From contig CM055109.1 of NCBI GenBank assembly GCA_029204225.1, forward strand, positions 40,955,055 through 41,019,054: a DNA stretch of 64,000 nucleotides, in the 5' to 3' direction. The first letter of the stretch is position 1, and every line of letters begins with the position of its first letter. The position numbers and the translations under genes are program-made. The stretch comes from Diphasiastrum complanatum. Taxonomy: Eukaryota > Streptophyta > Lycopodiopsida > Lycopodiales > Lycopodiaceae. The notes beneath the pieces were generated by a model. It did not search any database, had not been told where the DNA came from, and saw only the letters and a list, made by a program, of their open reading frames with translations. Shown here in pieces: positions 54,000 through 64,000 of this stretch.

Positions 54000-55080
54000 G
54001 GGCTCAAAATTCTTCATTACAACATTAATGACAAGTGATGAAACCAAAAAAAACCTAGTACATTGATAGTGGTGCATCCAAACACATGACTTTCAAGGAA
54101 AGAGTGGTTTTCAGAACTCAAGGAAACTCACAATGGTGATGAAATTGACAAGCCGATGGCAAATTGCTATTTGTTAAAGGAGTTGGAATGGAACCAGTGA
54201 AGTTATCCAGCAGGAAGATAAAGCGGATAAGCAACGTGCAATATGTACTTGGTTTAGCTAACAATCTACTATATGTTGGGACCATGGCTGATCAACAACT
54301 CAAGGTTGAGTTTGACAGCAACAAATGTCTTGTCAAAGACATCAAGAATCACTACAAAGTGATTGCTATAGGAGCTAGAGTCAACGGGAATCGACTCTAC
54401 AAATTGAATGCGAGATATTTTACTCAAGCTATGGTAAGCACTGTTGATAGTCTAAGTGACCTTTGGCATCAAAGGTTTGGTCATATTAGTGCTCAAAGCT
54501 TGCAAATCCTTAAAAGAAGTAATCTAGTTGTTGGATTGCCTGATATCTCTTTTGAAGGAAAAATTTGTGAGGGTTGCAGTTTGGAAAAATAGTATAGAGA
54601 GAGATTTCCCAAAGATGGAGCAAGAAGAGCCAATGGCATTCTTGATCTTGTTCATAGTGATCTGTGTGGACCAATACAAACTAGGTCCATTAGTGGTTGT
54701 TACTATTTCATCACATTCATTGATGACTATAGTAGACATATCTGGATTTATTTCATAAGCAAGAAATCTAATGGTTTTGCCAAGTTTAGAGAGTTCAAGG
54801 CTCTAGTTGAAAAACAAAGAGGTTGTTATATTAAGACTCTCAGATCAGATGGTGGCAGTGAGTATTTTTCAATAGAGTTTATAAATTTTTGCAAGGATCA
54901 GGGGATCAAGAGACAAACTATTGCACCCTATTCACCACAACAGAATGGAGTTGCAGAATGGAAAAACAAATCCATTGTGGAGATGACTAGGGAAATGCTT
55001 AAGAGCAAGGGTTTCCAAATACTTTTTAGGCAAAAGCATGCAACACAACTACTCATATCCTGAATCGGTGTCCTACAAAG
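54000..55080 (+). pseudogene. CopH protease, pre-integrase and integrase core
   Basis: Protease site is damaged at 54055 (YIDSGASKHMTF read across a shift). The 54164-54592 frame has VQYVLGLANNLLYVGTMADQ, LWHQRFGHISAQSLQIL and KICEGCSLEK-stop, the zinc-binding HHCC. Core in 54593-55020: LVHSDLCGPIQTRSIS (first Asp), TFIDDYSRHIWIYF, TLRSDGGSEYFSIEF (second Asp), and YSPQQNGVAEWKNKSIVEM (Glu). The triad is preserved, but two frame breaks and a stop separate it from the rest. Confidence 0.82.
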
Positions 55081-55083
55081 TTC

Positions 55084-55676
55084 GTGGAGGGTAAGACACC
55101 TTACAAAGCTTTTACTGGAAAGAAACCTAATGTTTCTCATTTACGAGTATTTGGTTGTGATGCTTACGCTCATGTGCCTGATAAAAAACAAAAGAAGTTG
55201 AATGCAAAAGCTGTTAAGTGTATTTTCCTTGGATATGATGAAAGAGCCAAGGCATACAGGATGTATGACATAGATGCACAAAATATCGTGATTTCCAGAG
55301 ATGCTACTTTTGATGAGATGAGTCAAAATGACAAATAAAATTGACAATTGATTCCTCTGATGATTAAGCCAAAGTATAGGTGAAGAAAGAAGTTGGTGTC
55401 AATATGGAAGAGCCACTGGAAAAAGACATGATTAATAATGAGATTCCTAGGAGAGTGCCTAAGTGGTACTTATCGGTAACAGGTGATGCTAATAAGGGAG
55501 ATACTCTCGAATCAAGTGAGCAGGGAGAGCTTAGGAGATCAAGCAGAAATCGAAAACCTCCAATTCGACTAGAGATGAATCTAGCCCTAATGGGATCCAT
55601 CTTAACGGCTCAAGAATCTAAAACTTTCAATGAAACAAAAGAACACAAGGAGTGGCGTGCAACTATGGAAACATAA
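55084..55676 (+). pseudogene. CopH integrase C-terminus and linker
   Basis: EGKTPYKAFTGKKPNVSHL, FGCDAYAHVPDKKQKKL and CIFLGYDERAKAYRMYD, ending after ISRDATFDEMSQND-stop, then a second open part LRRSSRNRKPPIRLEMNLA and KEHKEWRATMET-stop directly followed by RT. Stops at 55338 and 55674 interrupt an otherwise continuous polyprotein. Confidence 0.83.
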
Positions 55677-56560
55677 ATGGAGGCTATATCGAAGAACAAA
55701 ATGTGGGACTTAGTTGAGTTACTTGATGGTAAGACGCCTATCACATGTAAGTGGATCGACAAGACAAAGTATGGAGCGGATGGGAAACTCAACAAGTACA
55801 AGGCACGATTAGTTGCAAGAGGTTTTGAGCAGCAGGAAGGTATAGACTTTGAGGAGACCTTCTCACCTGTAGCCAGAATGGTAACTATTCGTTCTATCAT
55901 TGCAATTTCTGCTTTCTATGGTTGGAAAATCCAGCAAATGGATGACAAGTCTGCTTTTCTTAATGGAGTATTGAATGAAGAGATATATTTAGAGCAACCT
56001 CAAGGGTTTGTTGAGCCAGAGAGAGATCATTTGGTTTGTAAACTCAACAAAGCCATATATGGATTGAAGCAAGCACCACGAGCATGGTACTCTTGCATTA
56101 ATGAACACTTCAGGCGAAGGGGAATGGTAAAGAGTGATGCTGATCTTAATCTTTACATTCTTAGGCAAAACTCAGATATAGTGTTCATTGTTCTCTATGT
56201 CGATGATTTAATTATTACAGGAAGTAATATGGGCATAATTGATGAAATCAAATCATACCTTTCCAACACCTTTGACATGAGCGATTTAGGATTGATGCAT
56301 TATTGTCTTGGTATTGAAGTTTGGCAAAAGGAAGAGAATGTTATTCTTATGCAAAGCAAGTATGCACGGGATCTATTGTATAAGTTCAATATGCGGGATT
56401 GCAAGTCACTAAGTACTCCAATAGAGACCAATACCAACTTTCTACATTTGATGAAGCCAAGAAAGTTGATGCATACTTATATATGCAGTTAGTGAGTAGT
56501 TTAATCTATTTGACACACACACGTCCTGACATTGCTTATAACATGATGACAAAAAAAAAA
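55677..56560 (+). pseudogene. CopH reverse transcriptase, C-terminally cut
   Basis: Open for 271 codons: NKMWDLVELLDGKTPITCKW, DGKLNKYKARLVARGF, FEETFSPVARMVTIRSI, MDDKSAFLNGVLNEEIYLEQ, GLKQAPRAWYSCI and VLYVDDLIITGSN (catalytic), DLGLMHYCLGIEV. A shift near 56450 moves into LVSSLIYLTHTRPDIAYNMM, ending at 56550. This is the best-preserved RT catalytic domain besides CopB, but RNase H is absent. Confidence 0.87.
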
Positions 56561-57358
56561 AATGATTTGAAGGCCCATTTTTTTTTAAATTTATTAATTT
56601 TTTTTAAAAAGTATTCAAATTTAAAAAAAATTCAAATAAATATATTGTAATGGTAAAAAAATGTTGTATTTTGCAAGAAAATAATTTCAGCTACAAAAAT
56701 TTGGTCAATAGATTTTTATAAATAACTTAAAATTAGCTTATATTAAATAATAATACTATTTAAAATAAAATCATTAGATACACAACCACTAAAATACCTA
56801 AAAAATATTTTTTGCTTACTAAAAACAAAATAGTTTTTTTTTTCTTTGGAATTTTAAAAGTTTTCTAAATTACAATTCTTGTATAAAAAAAAATATTTTT
56901 AAAATTATGTTAAAAATTGGAATCAATATTTTTTAAAATTTTAAATTTTTGAAAATCTTTACTTACACCCACATAAGTTTATTTAATATTTAAGCATTAA
57001 ATAAACGCAAATAAAACTCTTTACAATAATTGAGATTAAATTATTTGTGATAATATTTAAATCACTTTGAATGAAAATATATTTTTTTTTTCATTTCTTA
57101 TAATTCCTAACAATATTTTTTTTACAAAAAATATTATAAAAACACATCTAGAATTAAAATATTGTAAACTTGACAAATCATTGCAATTTTAATTTTTGGT
57201 AATAATTATCAATGTTAAAATTTATAAAATATTTCAAATCTTGAATTTTAAATCGTTAAAAAATAAACTTAAAAATATTAAATCAATAAAAAAGAATTCA
57301 TAACACAATACATCAAAAAATATAAACACAATTATTCTTTAGAACAAAAGAGAATTTT
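56561..57358. other. AT-rich block, no gene
   Basis: Sequence made almost entirely of A/T with long A and T runs (e.g. 56580-56660, 56825-56960, 57070-57130). No ORF or repeat ends. It separates the CopH break from the methyltransferase relic. Confidence 0.75.
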
Positions 57359-59188
57359 TTATTTCCAAAAATCATTGATGTCATTTACATCTTTTTCTTT
57401 TGCTTTTTTTTGAGTAGCCACTGTACTATTAAGTGGCACCTCTTCTACAATTTCCTCGAGTACAGTTACTACATTGTAATCTTGAACCAAGACATCAACA
57501 AATTCTCTTGTGTCGCCTACTTTTCCGCTAGCAGGAGGCTGAGGTTCCTTGGACAAGGGAATTATTGTATCCTCGTTGTCCAAACTCTTTCCCACCTCAG
57601 ATAATTCATCTGGCAAAATTGAAAGAGATTTCATTCTCATTTTTATAAAATCAACTAGATTAGTATCTAAATCTACTGCAGCAACATGTCTGCCTTTCTG
57701 AACAGCACATGCGCTCGTAGTGCCGCTACCGCTAAATAAATCTAAAACCCAATCAGCTGGGTGAGAAAAAATATCACTTAAATGATTAATTAATTGTTGT
57801 GACTTTTGGTAGGGACAAGCCACGGAACAGTTGGATACTGGAATAACTTTTCAAAACTTGTTAGTCCAGAAGAGTTATAATACAACATCGAACGTTTGCC
57901 ATCCAAAGAATAATAACCGATGGTTATGTATTCTATTTCATTGCAAAGTCGAGCTCCTCCCGAGTTCCTGACATTGGGCTTGTACCTGACATGGAACATT
58001 ACAAGTAAAATCAGTTTGAATTTTAATTTTAAAATAAAATTATGAATTAAAATACGAATTGATAATTTAGGAACTTAAAAAATTAACAAACAACATTCTC
58101 AATTCTCGCATTACAGAAAGTTAGTAGAGCTTTCTGTACTGATGCTGACTGCCAAGAAGAATGAAAAATAACATCTCTCCAAATTGGAGGAGTTGTGACT
58201 TCAAGAAAGTCCTGCATAAAACTATGGATTTCAGTGAATTTGAAAGGAGTATCATTATTTAATGATTCTTTCATCTGAAATCCATATGGTATATCGGCGA
58301 TGCAGAGTGTATAAGGTCTTTTTCTTAAAATTTTTGAAATTTATCTGCAATCGTCCTCCTCAACAGAGTAAAAGCATGGTTGATCATCGACACTTTTGGG
58401 AAGGAGGTCTCTAATGGATCCTCTTCCGCAATGGTCTCACCTCATGCCAATCTCTCCCTGTCCCTTTTTTCTGCTTTTGCCTTCAGAATATGTCTCTTGA
58501 ATTGCTTTGGAAGGACTTTGTTTTTTTGTCTTCGGGAGACTGAAAAGGAAAAAGCTATGCTTAGCATGGGAGACAAAAAATATAAAATAGAATAGGAGAC
58601 TTAACTTATCAAAAAAAAATAAAAATAAAGAAAAAGCTATGGTTAGCATAGGAGACATAGAATATAGAAAAGAAACAATTAAAAGCACATATTCTAAGCA
58701 CGGGTGAAATAAATACCATGTCTCTAAACAAAATCAAAAATGGACTCAGGGCTTCATTTCGGTTGCTCAAAGGATAAAGCCTCTGGCACTCATCGAAATC
58801 TTGACAATTTAACTCTGACACAAGGGCTTCTTGAAATTTCATAAATAAATTGTGCCTGCATTTAAAAAATATAATTGTTAAAAATCCAACCAAATTATGA
58901 AACTCATTTTATTAAAAAAGGTAACATGAAAATAAATATTTAAATTATGATTATTACCTTTGAAATTCTTTTTCCATTTCTGCCAGGGAAAGTTGACCAT
59001 CGGCAACTCTTGAAAGAACACTTATTATTAGCTCTGAAGAGCTAATCCCTTGCATATTCTTCCACTCCAATATTCTCATTTCAGTAGGGATTGGCTTCAG
59101 AGTTTGAGTGCTCACAACCTTTTTTTTTGGACTTTGAGGCACCCTGAGCAGGTTGGCCTTACTTAGACTTACTAAGTGCAAGATCCCT
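57359..59188 (-). pseudogene. beta-class DNA amino-methyltransferase gene, 5'-truncated and damaged
   Basis: Minus-strand exons with GT-AG borders. Exon 59188-58959 (SELIISVLSRVADGQLSLAE) ends CAAAG|GTAATA. Exon about 58862-58717 (FMKFQEALVSELNCQDF) follows TGCAG. A third, basic exon (58540-58438) ends ATGAG|GTGAGA. The exon near 58328-58083 has CIADIPYGF, methyltransferase motif IV. About 57985-57359 carries KPNVRN, then QKSQQLINHL, WVLDLFSGSGTTSA (motif I, AdoMet site), GRHVAAVDLD, ending DINDFWK-stop. Motif IV before motif I is the beta order of N4-cytosine/N6-adenine methyltransferases. Exon phases do not all fit, and a shift near 57830 splits the C-terminus. No start exon is present; the ATL duplicate begins just upstream. 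The family methylates exocyclic amines of DNA bases. The cytosine or adenine target cannot be read here. Confidence 0.72.
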
Positions 59189-59594
59189 TAAAAAAAATTT
59201 ATGTCATTGACTATGTTAGGGTATAGATTCTATTCCACATGTGAAACGCCCACATAAGGGCCACCAAGGTCCTAAAACACGTGACCCTCCACCATCTCCA
59301 GGGTTTCAAATTGAGTCTTTGAACAAGTGACTTCATAAAAAGCATTTCCATTGTAAGCCCCATCAGCACTAGCTTTTTCCAAAGAAGCTACTGCCCATCA
59401 ACGCGTATTGCACAAAAATTCTTGCGGAAAGAGAAGCTTTCGGGCTACTGCAAGACGGGTAAATGCTGGGTTGCTTCCTTTCAGTTGGGCGCACAAAGAA
59501 CCTGCCTTTCAACGATCCCCTCCCCTCAACTCCATTGCAAGCACCACTCTTCCTTGAAATTGGTACAAGGCACCAGGCGTAGTAGAATTTGATT

Positions 59595-59610
59595 ATATAT
59601 ATGGACGCAG
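59595..59610 (+). promoter_or_regulatory. likely TATA region of the ATL gene
   Basis: TATATATATGGACGCAG lies about 150 bp before the ATG and is kept in the other copy (34041-34056, reverse). It is the only TATA-like run in a sensible position. The start site is not known. Confidence 0.4.
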
Positions 59611-59756
59611 TTTTTGGATTGTTAATGCGGTTGTTTTGCTTGCCGAGCCGAAGAAGCAGCAGCAGCTAAGGAAGCATTCTCGTAATAACTCTTGTATTCT
59701 GAAAGTGAGTAATAGCGTGTGTAGGGAAGGAGGTGGCTCGATTGAGTGTTTGCAAA

Positions 59757-60515
59757 ATGACTTTGAGGTCTAGATTCTTAGAAAGTCGCAGCCTCGCTGC
59801 TGATTTTGTGTCTTCCTTGCCTGTGGTCTCCACTTCGAGTGATCACCCCCACGTAATCTTTACCCAACCTAGCGTTTCTTCCAGTAATCCAGTTTCTGGT
59901 GCTGACCGTTACGGCGAGACAACAGGTATTGTGCTCTTGATGATATCTTTGGTCCTTCTTGTCATCCGCCTTGGCGTATACTTATACTTTCATCCTCCTG
60001 TTCATGAGATTCCGTCGGCTGAGATTAATGGCCCACCACGCCAGCAAGCTGTTCGTCGAAGACCAGGGCAAAAGAATGAGGGGCTGGATCCCAAAATCAT
60101 TGAAAGCTTTCCCATTATGACATACTCGGCTGCAGAGATCGCAAAAAATCCTGCAGGTTGCGCAGTTTGTCTAAGCGAGTTTCAAGAAGGAGAGAAAGCT
60201 CGATTGTTACCGAAGTGTGGCCATGTCTTCCACCTTGAATGCATTGATAAGTGGCTTTTCTCCCACTCCACTTGTCCTCTGTGCCGAGTCAGTCTCATCC
60301 CAGAATCACACACCATTACTGTTGACTCCAACACTCCGCATGGAAGCGCAGGCCAAGAAACTTTGGATCCTGCAGCTCCGGTGAACGGAGAAGGTGTCGC
60401 AGCTCTCTCAGAACAAACTACTAGTGCCTGTAACAATGGAGCAGAAAGGCATGGACAAACAAAAGCTACTCTAATGCTAATCCTATTCATTAGAGGGGTT
60501 CAGATTAACAACTGA
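59757..60515 (+). CDS. ATL-type RING-H2 E3 ubiquitin ligase, copy 2 (intact)
   Basis: Single-exon 252-residue protein. I start at ATG 59757 because the ATG used in copy 1 is GTG here (59733). N-terminus MTLRSRFLESRSLAADFVSS, then a hydrophobic membrane helix (IVLLMISLVLLVIRLGVYLY, about residues 62-82), GLDPKIIESFPIMTYSAAEI (GLD motif), and RING-H2 at about 130-175: CAVCLSEFQEGEKARLLPKC, GHVFHLECIDKWL and CPLCR, all eight Zn ligands in C3H2C3 order. ATL proteins are membrane E3 ligases that pass ubiquitin from E2 to targets, often in stress or defence responses. Substrate unknown. The helix and RING are nearly identical to copy 1, but only this copy reads through the region between start and helix. 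Confidence 0.88.
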   Translation: MTLRSRFLESRSLAADFVSSLPVVSTSSDHPHVIFTQPSVSSSNPVSGADRYGETTGIVLLMISLVLLVIRLGVYLYFHPPVHEIPSAEINGPPRQQAVRRRPGQKNEGLDPKIIESFPIMTYSAAEIAKNPAGCAVCLSEFQEGEKARLLPKCGHVFHLECIDKWLFSHSTCPLCRVSLIPESHTITVDSNTPHGSAGQETLDPAAPVNGEGVAALSEQTTSACNNGAERHGQTKATLMLILFIRGVQINN

Positions 60516-60719
60516 GTGAACCTCCTCCTGAAGTCATAGGTGTGCTTGGGGAGAAGAAAGAGAACAAGAACAATGTATATATATGTATATGATAGCCAAT
60601 GCAATCTGTAAGAAAAAATTTGTGAAGTGCCTTCTTCAATGTGTTGTGGAATGGGAAGGCACCCTCTAAAGGTCACTAAAGATACCATTGCCTAAATGTA
60701 ACAGTGTGTAGATTCGAGT

Positions 60720-61469
60720 CGGAGTCTAATAGCTAGAGTTGAGGGTGACAAAAGTTCAAATTTTCAATTAGACATTGTTCAAATTGAACATTCAAGCATC
60801 CTCACTTGAAACTCCTTCGATGGTTTCACTTCCCTCCATAGTTTGACTTTCTTTGATAGTTTGATTGTCGCGTAGGTACTTGTTTGTGATCCGCGTGTAT
60901 TATTGTAGACTATGCAATAATGTGAGTAAATATGCAACAACATGACGACATTTTTCATCTTTTTGGATTTTGCTTGAGCCTTTCATTTTGCCCTGGCTTT
61001 ATTAAAGTTGAAGATTTGATTGTCGTTGACGTTGAATTGTTTGTGATTTTATCATCATAACTGTGACTTATGACCGTGATTTCCTTGCCAAGCCAATGAA
61101 TTTGAAACAAGGTGGATTTTTTATTGCCCAAGTTTTCACAAGTACATCGAAATTTCATATGGGTACAAAATTTAAACAGACAATATTTACAAGAGTTTGG
61201 AACTTTTACTTCAGCCATTTTTAGACAAGTTGGAGGCCCATACTATAATTACGATATACTATAATTGTTTTATAATATTTGACATTTTTTAGCCGATTTT
61301 TACCAAGGAAATCTTCACGTCCAAGAATTGCTCACGGTTTGATTTCTCTGGTAAAATTCGTGGCCAACTTTTTGTAACTAGCAAATTTTGTCTGGAATCC
61401 TTCCAAGGTAGACTTGTAGCCTACCACCTTGTGGACCAGGTAATTGATATCATTTTGGGATACATGCAT
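60720..61469. other. no gene seen
   Basis: Short ORFs only. A minus-strand ORF at 61218-60955 has no recognisable domain. Confidence 0.35.
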
Positions 61470-62060
61470 GCTATTGGTGTACACAGTAGATTATCTCGTT
61501 CTACGACCACTGTATCTAATTCCTTCAAGATTCTCTCTTTTTCTAATTGAGTCAAGTTGAGTTGTCCCTGGAGAAATGGCAATTATTGTTTCGTCTCCAT
61601 GACTACTTTATCAACTTGGTCATGGGCCTTTGTCAAAGCATCAACATAACTCACTTTGAACTTGGTCTTTCATGTAATCATGGAACTGATCAAATCCCAT
61701 TCCAAGAGAGTCTAAATTGAATGGTGGAGGGCTAGATGCATGACAAACTGGATATTTGTCGCCAAGGTGTTGGAATCATCAATTAGATCCATAAAAAACT
61801 TGGTGTATGATGACATAGCAATAGGGGGTGAGATAGCTTGCACTTTTGTGGCTTGGATGGAAGAGCCAATAGTGATAGAAGGCAATATCTAGAAATCTGA
61901 GATGAGGGTGGTGGCATAGGATGAGGGGATGGGAAGATCAAAGCGAGTGTTGTACCGGGCAAAGTTGGCGCAACTAGCTGCGGTTGTTGAATTCGACCTT
62001 GGGAGGCAAGCTAGGTTGAACAATCTTGCTGTGGATTCAATGATGACTTTGAGATGTACT
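61470..62060 (-). pseudogene. coding relic, unrecognised (coiled-coil-like)
   Basis: On the minus strand around 61700-61480 the sequence reads SYVDALTKAHDQVDKVVMET, then after a stop FLQGQLNLTQLEKERILKEL and DTVVVERDN, a heptad-like charged stretch. Upstream (62060-61720) a proline/glutamine-rich part with GMGFDQFHDYMKDQVQ is visible with stops. It looks like a protein-coding exon in decay. Family unknown. Confidence 0.35.
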
Positions 62061-62927
62061 CATTTGGTGTGGGATTTGGTAGGAGATGTCCAGTAGATTA
62101 CCTGTTCACTATTCGCATAAAATTGTTTTACCTTCCTTTCCAATGATGTCGCCAATAAGGAAAGAAGAGAACCAACCATGAATTGTTTCAATTTTTGAGC
62201 TCTAGAATGAATCAAACACTTAACTTTTAATAGCTCTATTCAATTCCCTAAGGACAACAGTCATAAGGTTGGACTCTCCCATGTGAAAACTCCTTATGGG
62301 ACTCCACGATCCTGTGAAGCAACTGGGATAGAATCCGTTCTTTACACAAATTGACAACCATTACGAATTGTTTATGAAGTTTGCGGCTGTTTGCACGACT
62401 AAATCACGAATGGCCTTGATGAGATAGCCATTGTTTTTTGGACTATCCGGAACGATTAGCCTTACCTGCCCCACCAAAGCACCCTGCTCCCATTAGAGGA
62501 GTTCTCAATATCAAAAAGACTCTTGCCCCCGCCAATCTCGAGGCCTCCCCAACTCGCAATGATCTAGCCATAGTGTCTATAGTCACAGTTAAGAACTGTA
62601 AACAGTTCGTAGTATAACTTGACTAAATTCAAAAATATTCTCTGCATTGGTTATGAAAAGGGCAATATTCTCACTGGACCTAGAATATGACTGCCATCCC
62701 CAAATTCGAATCAGGAAAAATAGCAAAATGTTTACATATGCATTCCTTCCACAAGAATGAAAATATGGGTGCCATCTGCAATTATGAACGCCATCTTCAC
62801 ATTGGAATGGAAATATGAGCGCCAACTACCTATTGGAATGAAAAAATGAGCGACATTTCCAAATTTGAATCAAGCATACAAGCATGGAGATTGGATTGAT
62901 CGTACAGAGTATACAATATAATCAAAG
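62061..62927. other. no gene seen
   Basis: Only spurious short ORFs. A few imperfect repeats of GGAATGAAAATATGRGYGCC (62750-62860) are present. Confidence 0.35.
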
Positions 62928-64000
62928 ATGAGTATTTTGTTTTGCTTCATAGAATCTGGTCATAGTACTTTGATGCAACTGATTACTCTATTGTTTTTTC
63001 TGATGATGACATTGTATCATCTACATGTGGATATCCCTATTGATTTGACACCTTTGCAGAGAAGAGGAGGCAAAGAAATTCAAATATCTGTTGAGGATCG
63101 TTCTCGTTACAGGGCAGAAGGAAAGAAAAACTTGGATTTGTGGATAGATGGAACATTATATCCACAAGATCCAAGCACTTTGACACATCCCACATTCTCC
63201 TCAATAACTCATTTAGTTACATGGATATGCAATGGGCATAGTGGATTACTAGGATATTGTAAAAGATTGCAGAACCATGAAAACAAAACTTTATATGAAT
63301 AAAGTTCACTTTTTAGAAGGTGAGTTAATTCGGATATCCTCTTATTGTCAGAATAGAGATTGTCATCTCCAAAAGATGTTAGAAGAAAATGAACAACTTA
63401 AAAATAATAATGAGTCATTACAGAAGATAACAATCAATATCAAATCAAAACTAGAGCAATTGCAATCAATCTTACAATTTATTCGTATTGAAAACTTACA
63501 ATTATTGAAGGATGTGGAATTGGCAAAGAAGAAAGCTGAAAGTAAGAAGCGAAAGCAACAAAGTTGCAAGGATATTCAAACGCTTTCAAAAGTAGGTTAT
63601 CGAAATAGAAGGATCCGTGTATTCAAGTAAGCATATTCTGATTTTTGTAGGTTTTTCAATGACATTTGGATTTAGTTTCAGCTATGGTGATATTATGTTA
63701 ACTATCTATTTTTTTTGCAAATCTACATTAGTAGCTCCTCGGAATATTAAAGACAATGCTTCACTAGGAATGTCATTGGGCACAATATTGACAAGCAAAT
63801 CCACTGAGCGTATCATGATGGTAAAGTGTAAAATAACAGAGTCTTTGATGGTGGACATTCAAAAGAATTTAGATAAGACTATAGTTAAGGGTGCTTGTGA
63901 TTTTGCAGGTATTAGCAAGGAAGCATATGCAACAATATTTAAACTAATTAGAGAAGCTTTTAAGCAAGTTCAAATTAAAAAAGTCCCAATCCCTAGGACA
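62928..64000 (+). CDS. unrecognised multi-exon gene, cut by the right edge
   Basis: Three coding-like blocks. Block 1 (about 63055-63300): KEIQISVEDRSRYRAEGKKN, LDLWIDGTLYPQDPST and HLVTWICNGHSGLLGY. Block 2 (63277-63627): LEGELIRISSYCQNRDCHLQ, then a long coiled coil (KMLEENEQLKNNNESLQ to KKKAESKKRKQQ), ending at a TTCAA|GTAAGC donor. Block 3 (about 63732-64000, open at the edge): VAPRNIKDNASLGMSLGTIL, DIQKNLDKTIVKGACDFAGI and YATIFKLIREAFKQVQ, after an ACATTAG acceptor. The simplest splice phase between blocks 2 and 3 does not fit, so borders are provisional. Block 3 has no stop for about 90 codons. I do not recognise the family; a transposon-encoded protein is possible. Confidence 0.45.

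Larger units (their letters stand above)
51999..56560 (+). mobile_element. CopH: copia element truncated at the 3' end
   Basis: A short 286-bp LTR (51999-52284), primer site TGGTATCAGAGC, then decayed gag (53.1-53.8 kb), pre-integrase and integrase (54.1-55.3), linker and RT (55.4-56.5). After the RT reaches HTRPDIAYNMM, near the start of the RNase H region, the sequence turns into AT-rich DNA, so RNase H and the 3' LTR are gone. The element lies in opposite orientation to CopG, whose LTR it interrupts. Confidence 0.82.
59270..60690 (+). repeat. ATL-bearing segment, inverted duplicate copy 2
   Basis: Matches 33005-34385 in reverse. The match begins with the AACTCAC/GTGACTT block near 59320 and ends with GGCACCCTCTAAAGGTCACTA at 60658-60678. 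It includes the promoter side (TATATATATGGACGCAG near 59596) and 3' flank. Confidence 0.8.

Noticed and set aside
57359-58300. MT-A70 (mRNA m6A) methyltransferase
   Set aside because: MT-A70 has DPPW after the AdoMet motif; here DIPYG precedes DLFSGSGT, the beta-class order.

Overview
The window looks like nuclear DNA of a land plant with a large, retrotransposon-packed genome. The evidence is many Ty1/copia LTR elements primed from a plant-type initiator-Met tRNA site (TGGTATCAGAGC and variants), two copies of a plant ATL-type RING-H2 ubiquitin-ligase gene, long dinucleotide runs and GT-AG intron signals. A relic of a beta-class DNA amino-methyltransferase gene (motif order DIPYG then DLFSGSGT) is unlike anything ordinary in flowering plants and would fit a bryophyte, lycophyte or fern. 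That lineage call is inference.

Layout. 1-2371: a decayed, unrecognised multi-exon gene. 2372-27550: a nest of LTR elements. N1 (+, 2372-5295) is followed by N2 (-), whose LTR (5296-6166 plus 26570-26590) is split by copia element CopA (-, 6167-26569). CopA's integrase is in turn split twice, by CopB (+, 9336-18656, TSD ACACT) and by the non-autonomous N3 (+, 18698-23710). CopB carries a further minus-strand copia fragment, CopC, in its leader. With both insertions and one copy of each target duplication removed, CopA is about 6.06 kb, a normal copia size. LTR divergence estimated by eye (CopB about 1 %, N3 about 3 %, CopA more, with indels) agrees with the nesting order.

27551-42616: mostly decayed DNA with a truncated copia (CopD, 29206-30700), ATL copy 1 (frameshifted, 33155-33930), an internally deleted copia with repeat-rich LTRs (CopF, 35178-38087), a cluster of short palindromes, a 127-bp GA run and a Ty3/gypsy-like gag remnant (39290-40365). 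About 40860-51998: minus-strand copia CopG, interrupted in its RT by CopE (+, 42622-49046, TSD TTTTG). 51999-56560: CopH (+), which lost its 3' end next to a very AT-rich block. 57359-59188: the methyltransferase relic (-). 59270-60690: ATL copy 2 (+, open), an inverted duplicate of the 33-kb segment. 61470-62060 and 62928-64000: unrecognised coding-like sequence, the latter running off the right edge.

Working genes. The only non-transposon gene that reads open from ATG to stop is the ATL at 59757-60515. All retroelement reading frames have stops or frameshifts, so mobilisation would need trans-acting enzymes. The most interesting points are the methyltransferase relic, and the N family of RT-less LTR elements, which share gag start, PPT, PBS and LTR modules with CopB and so look like its non-autonomous partners.
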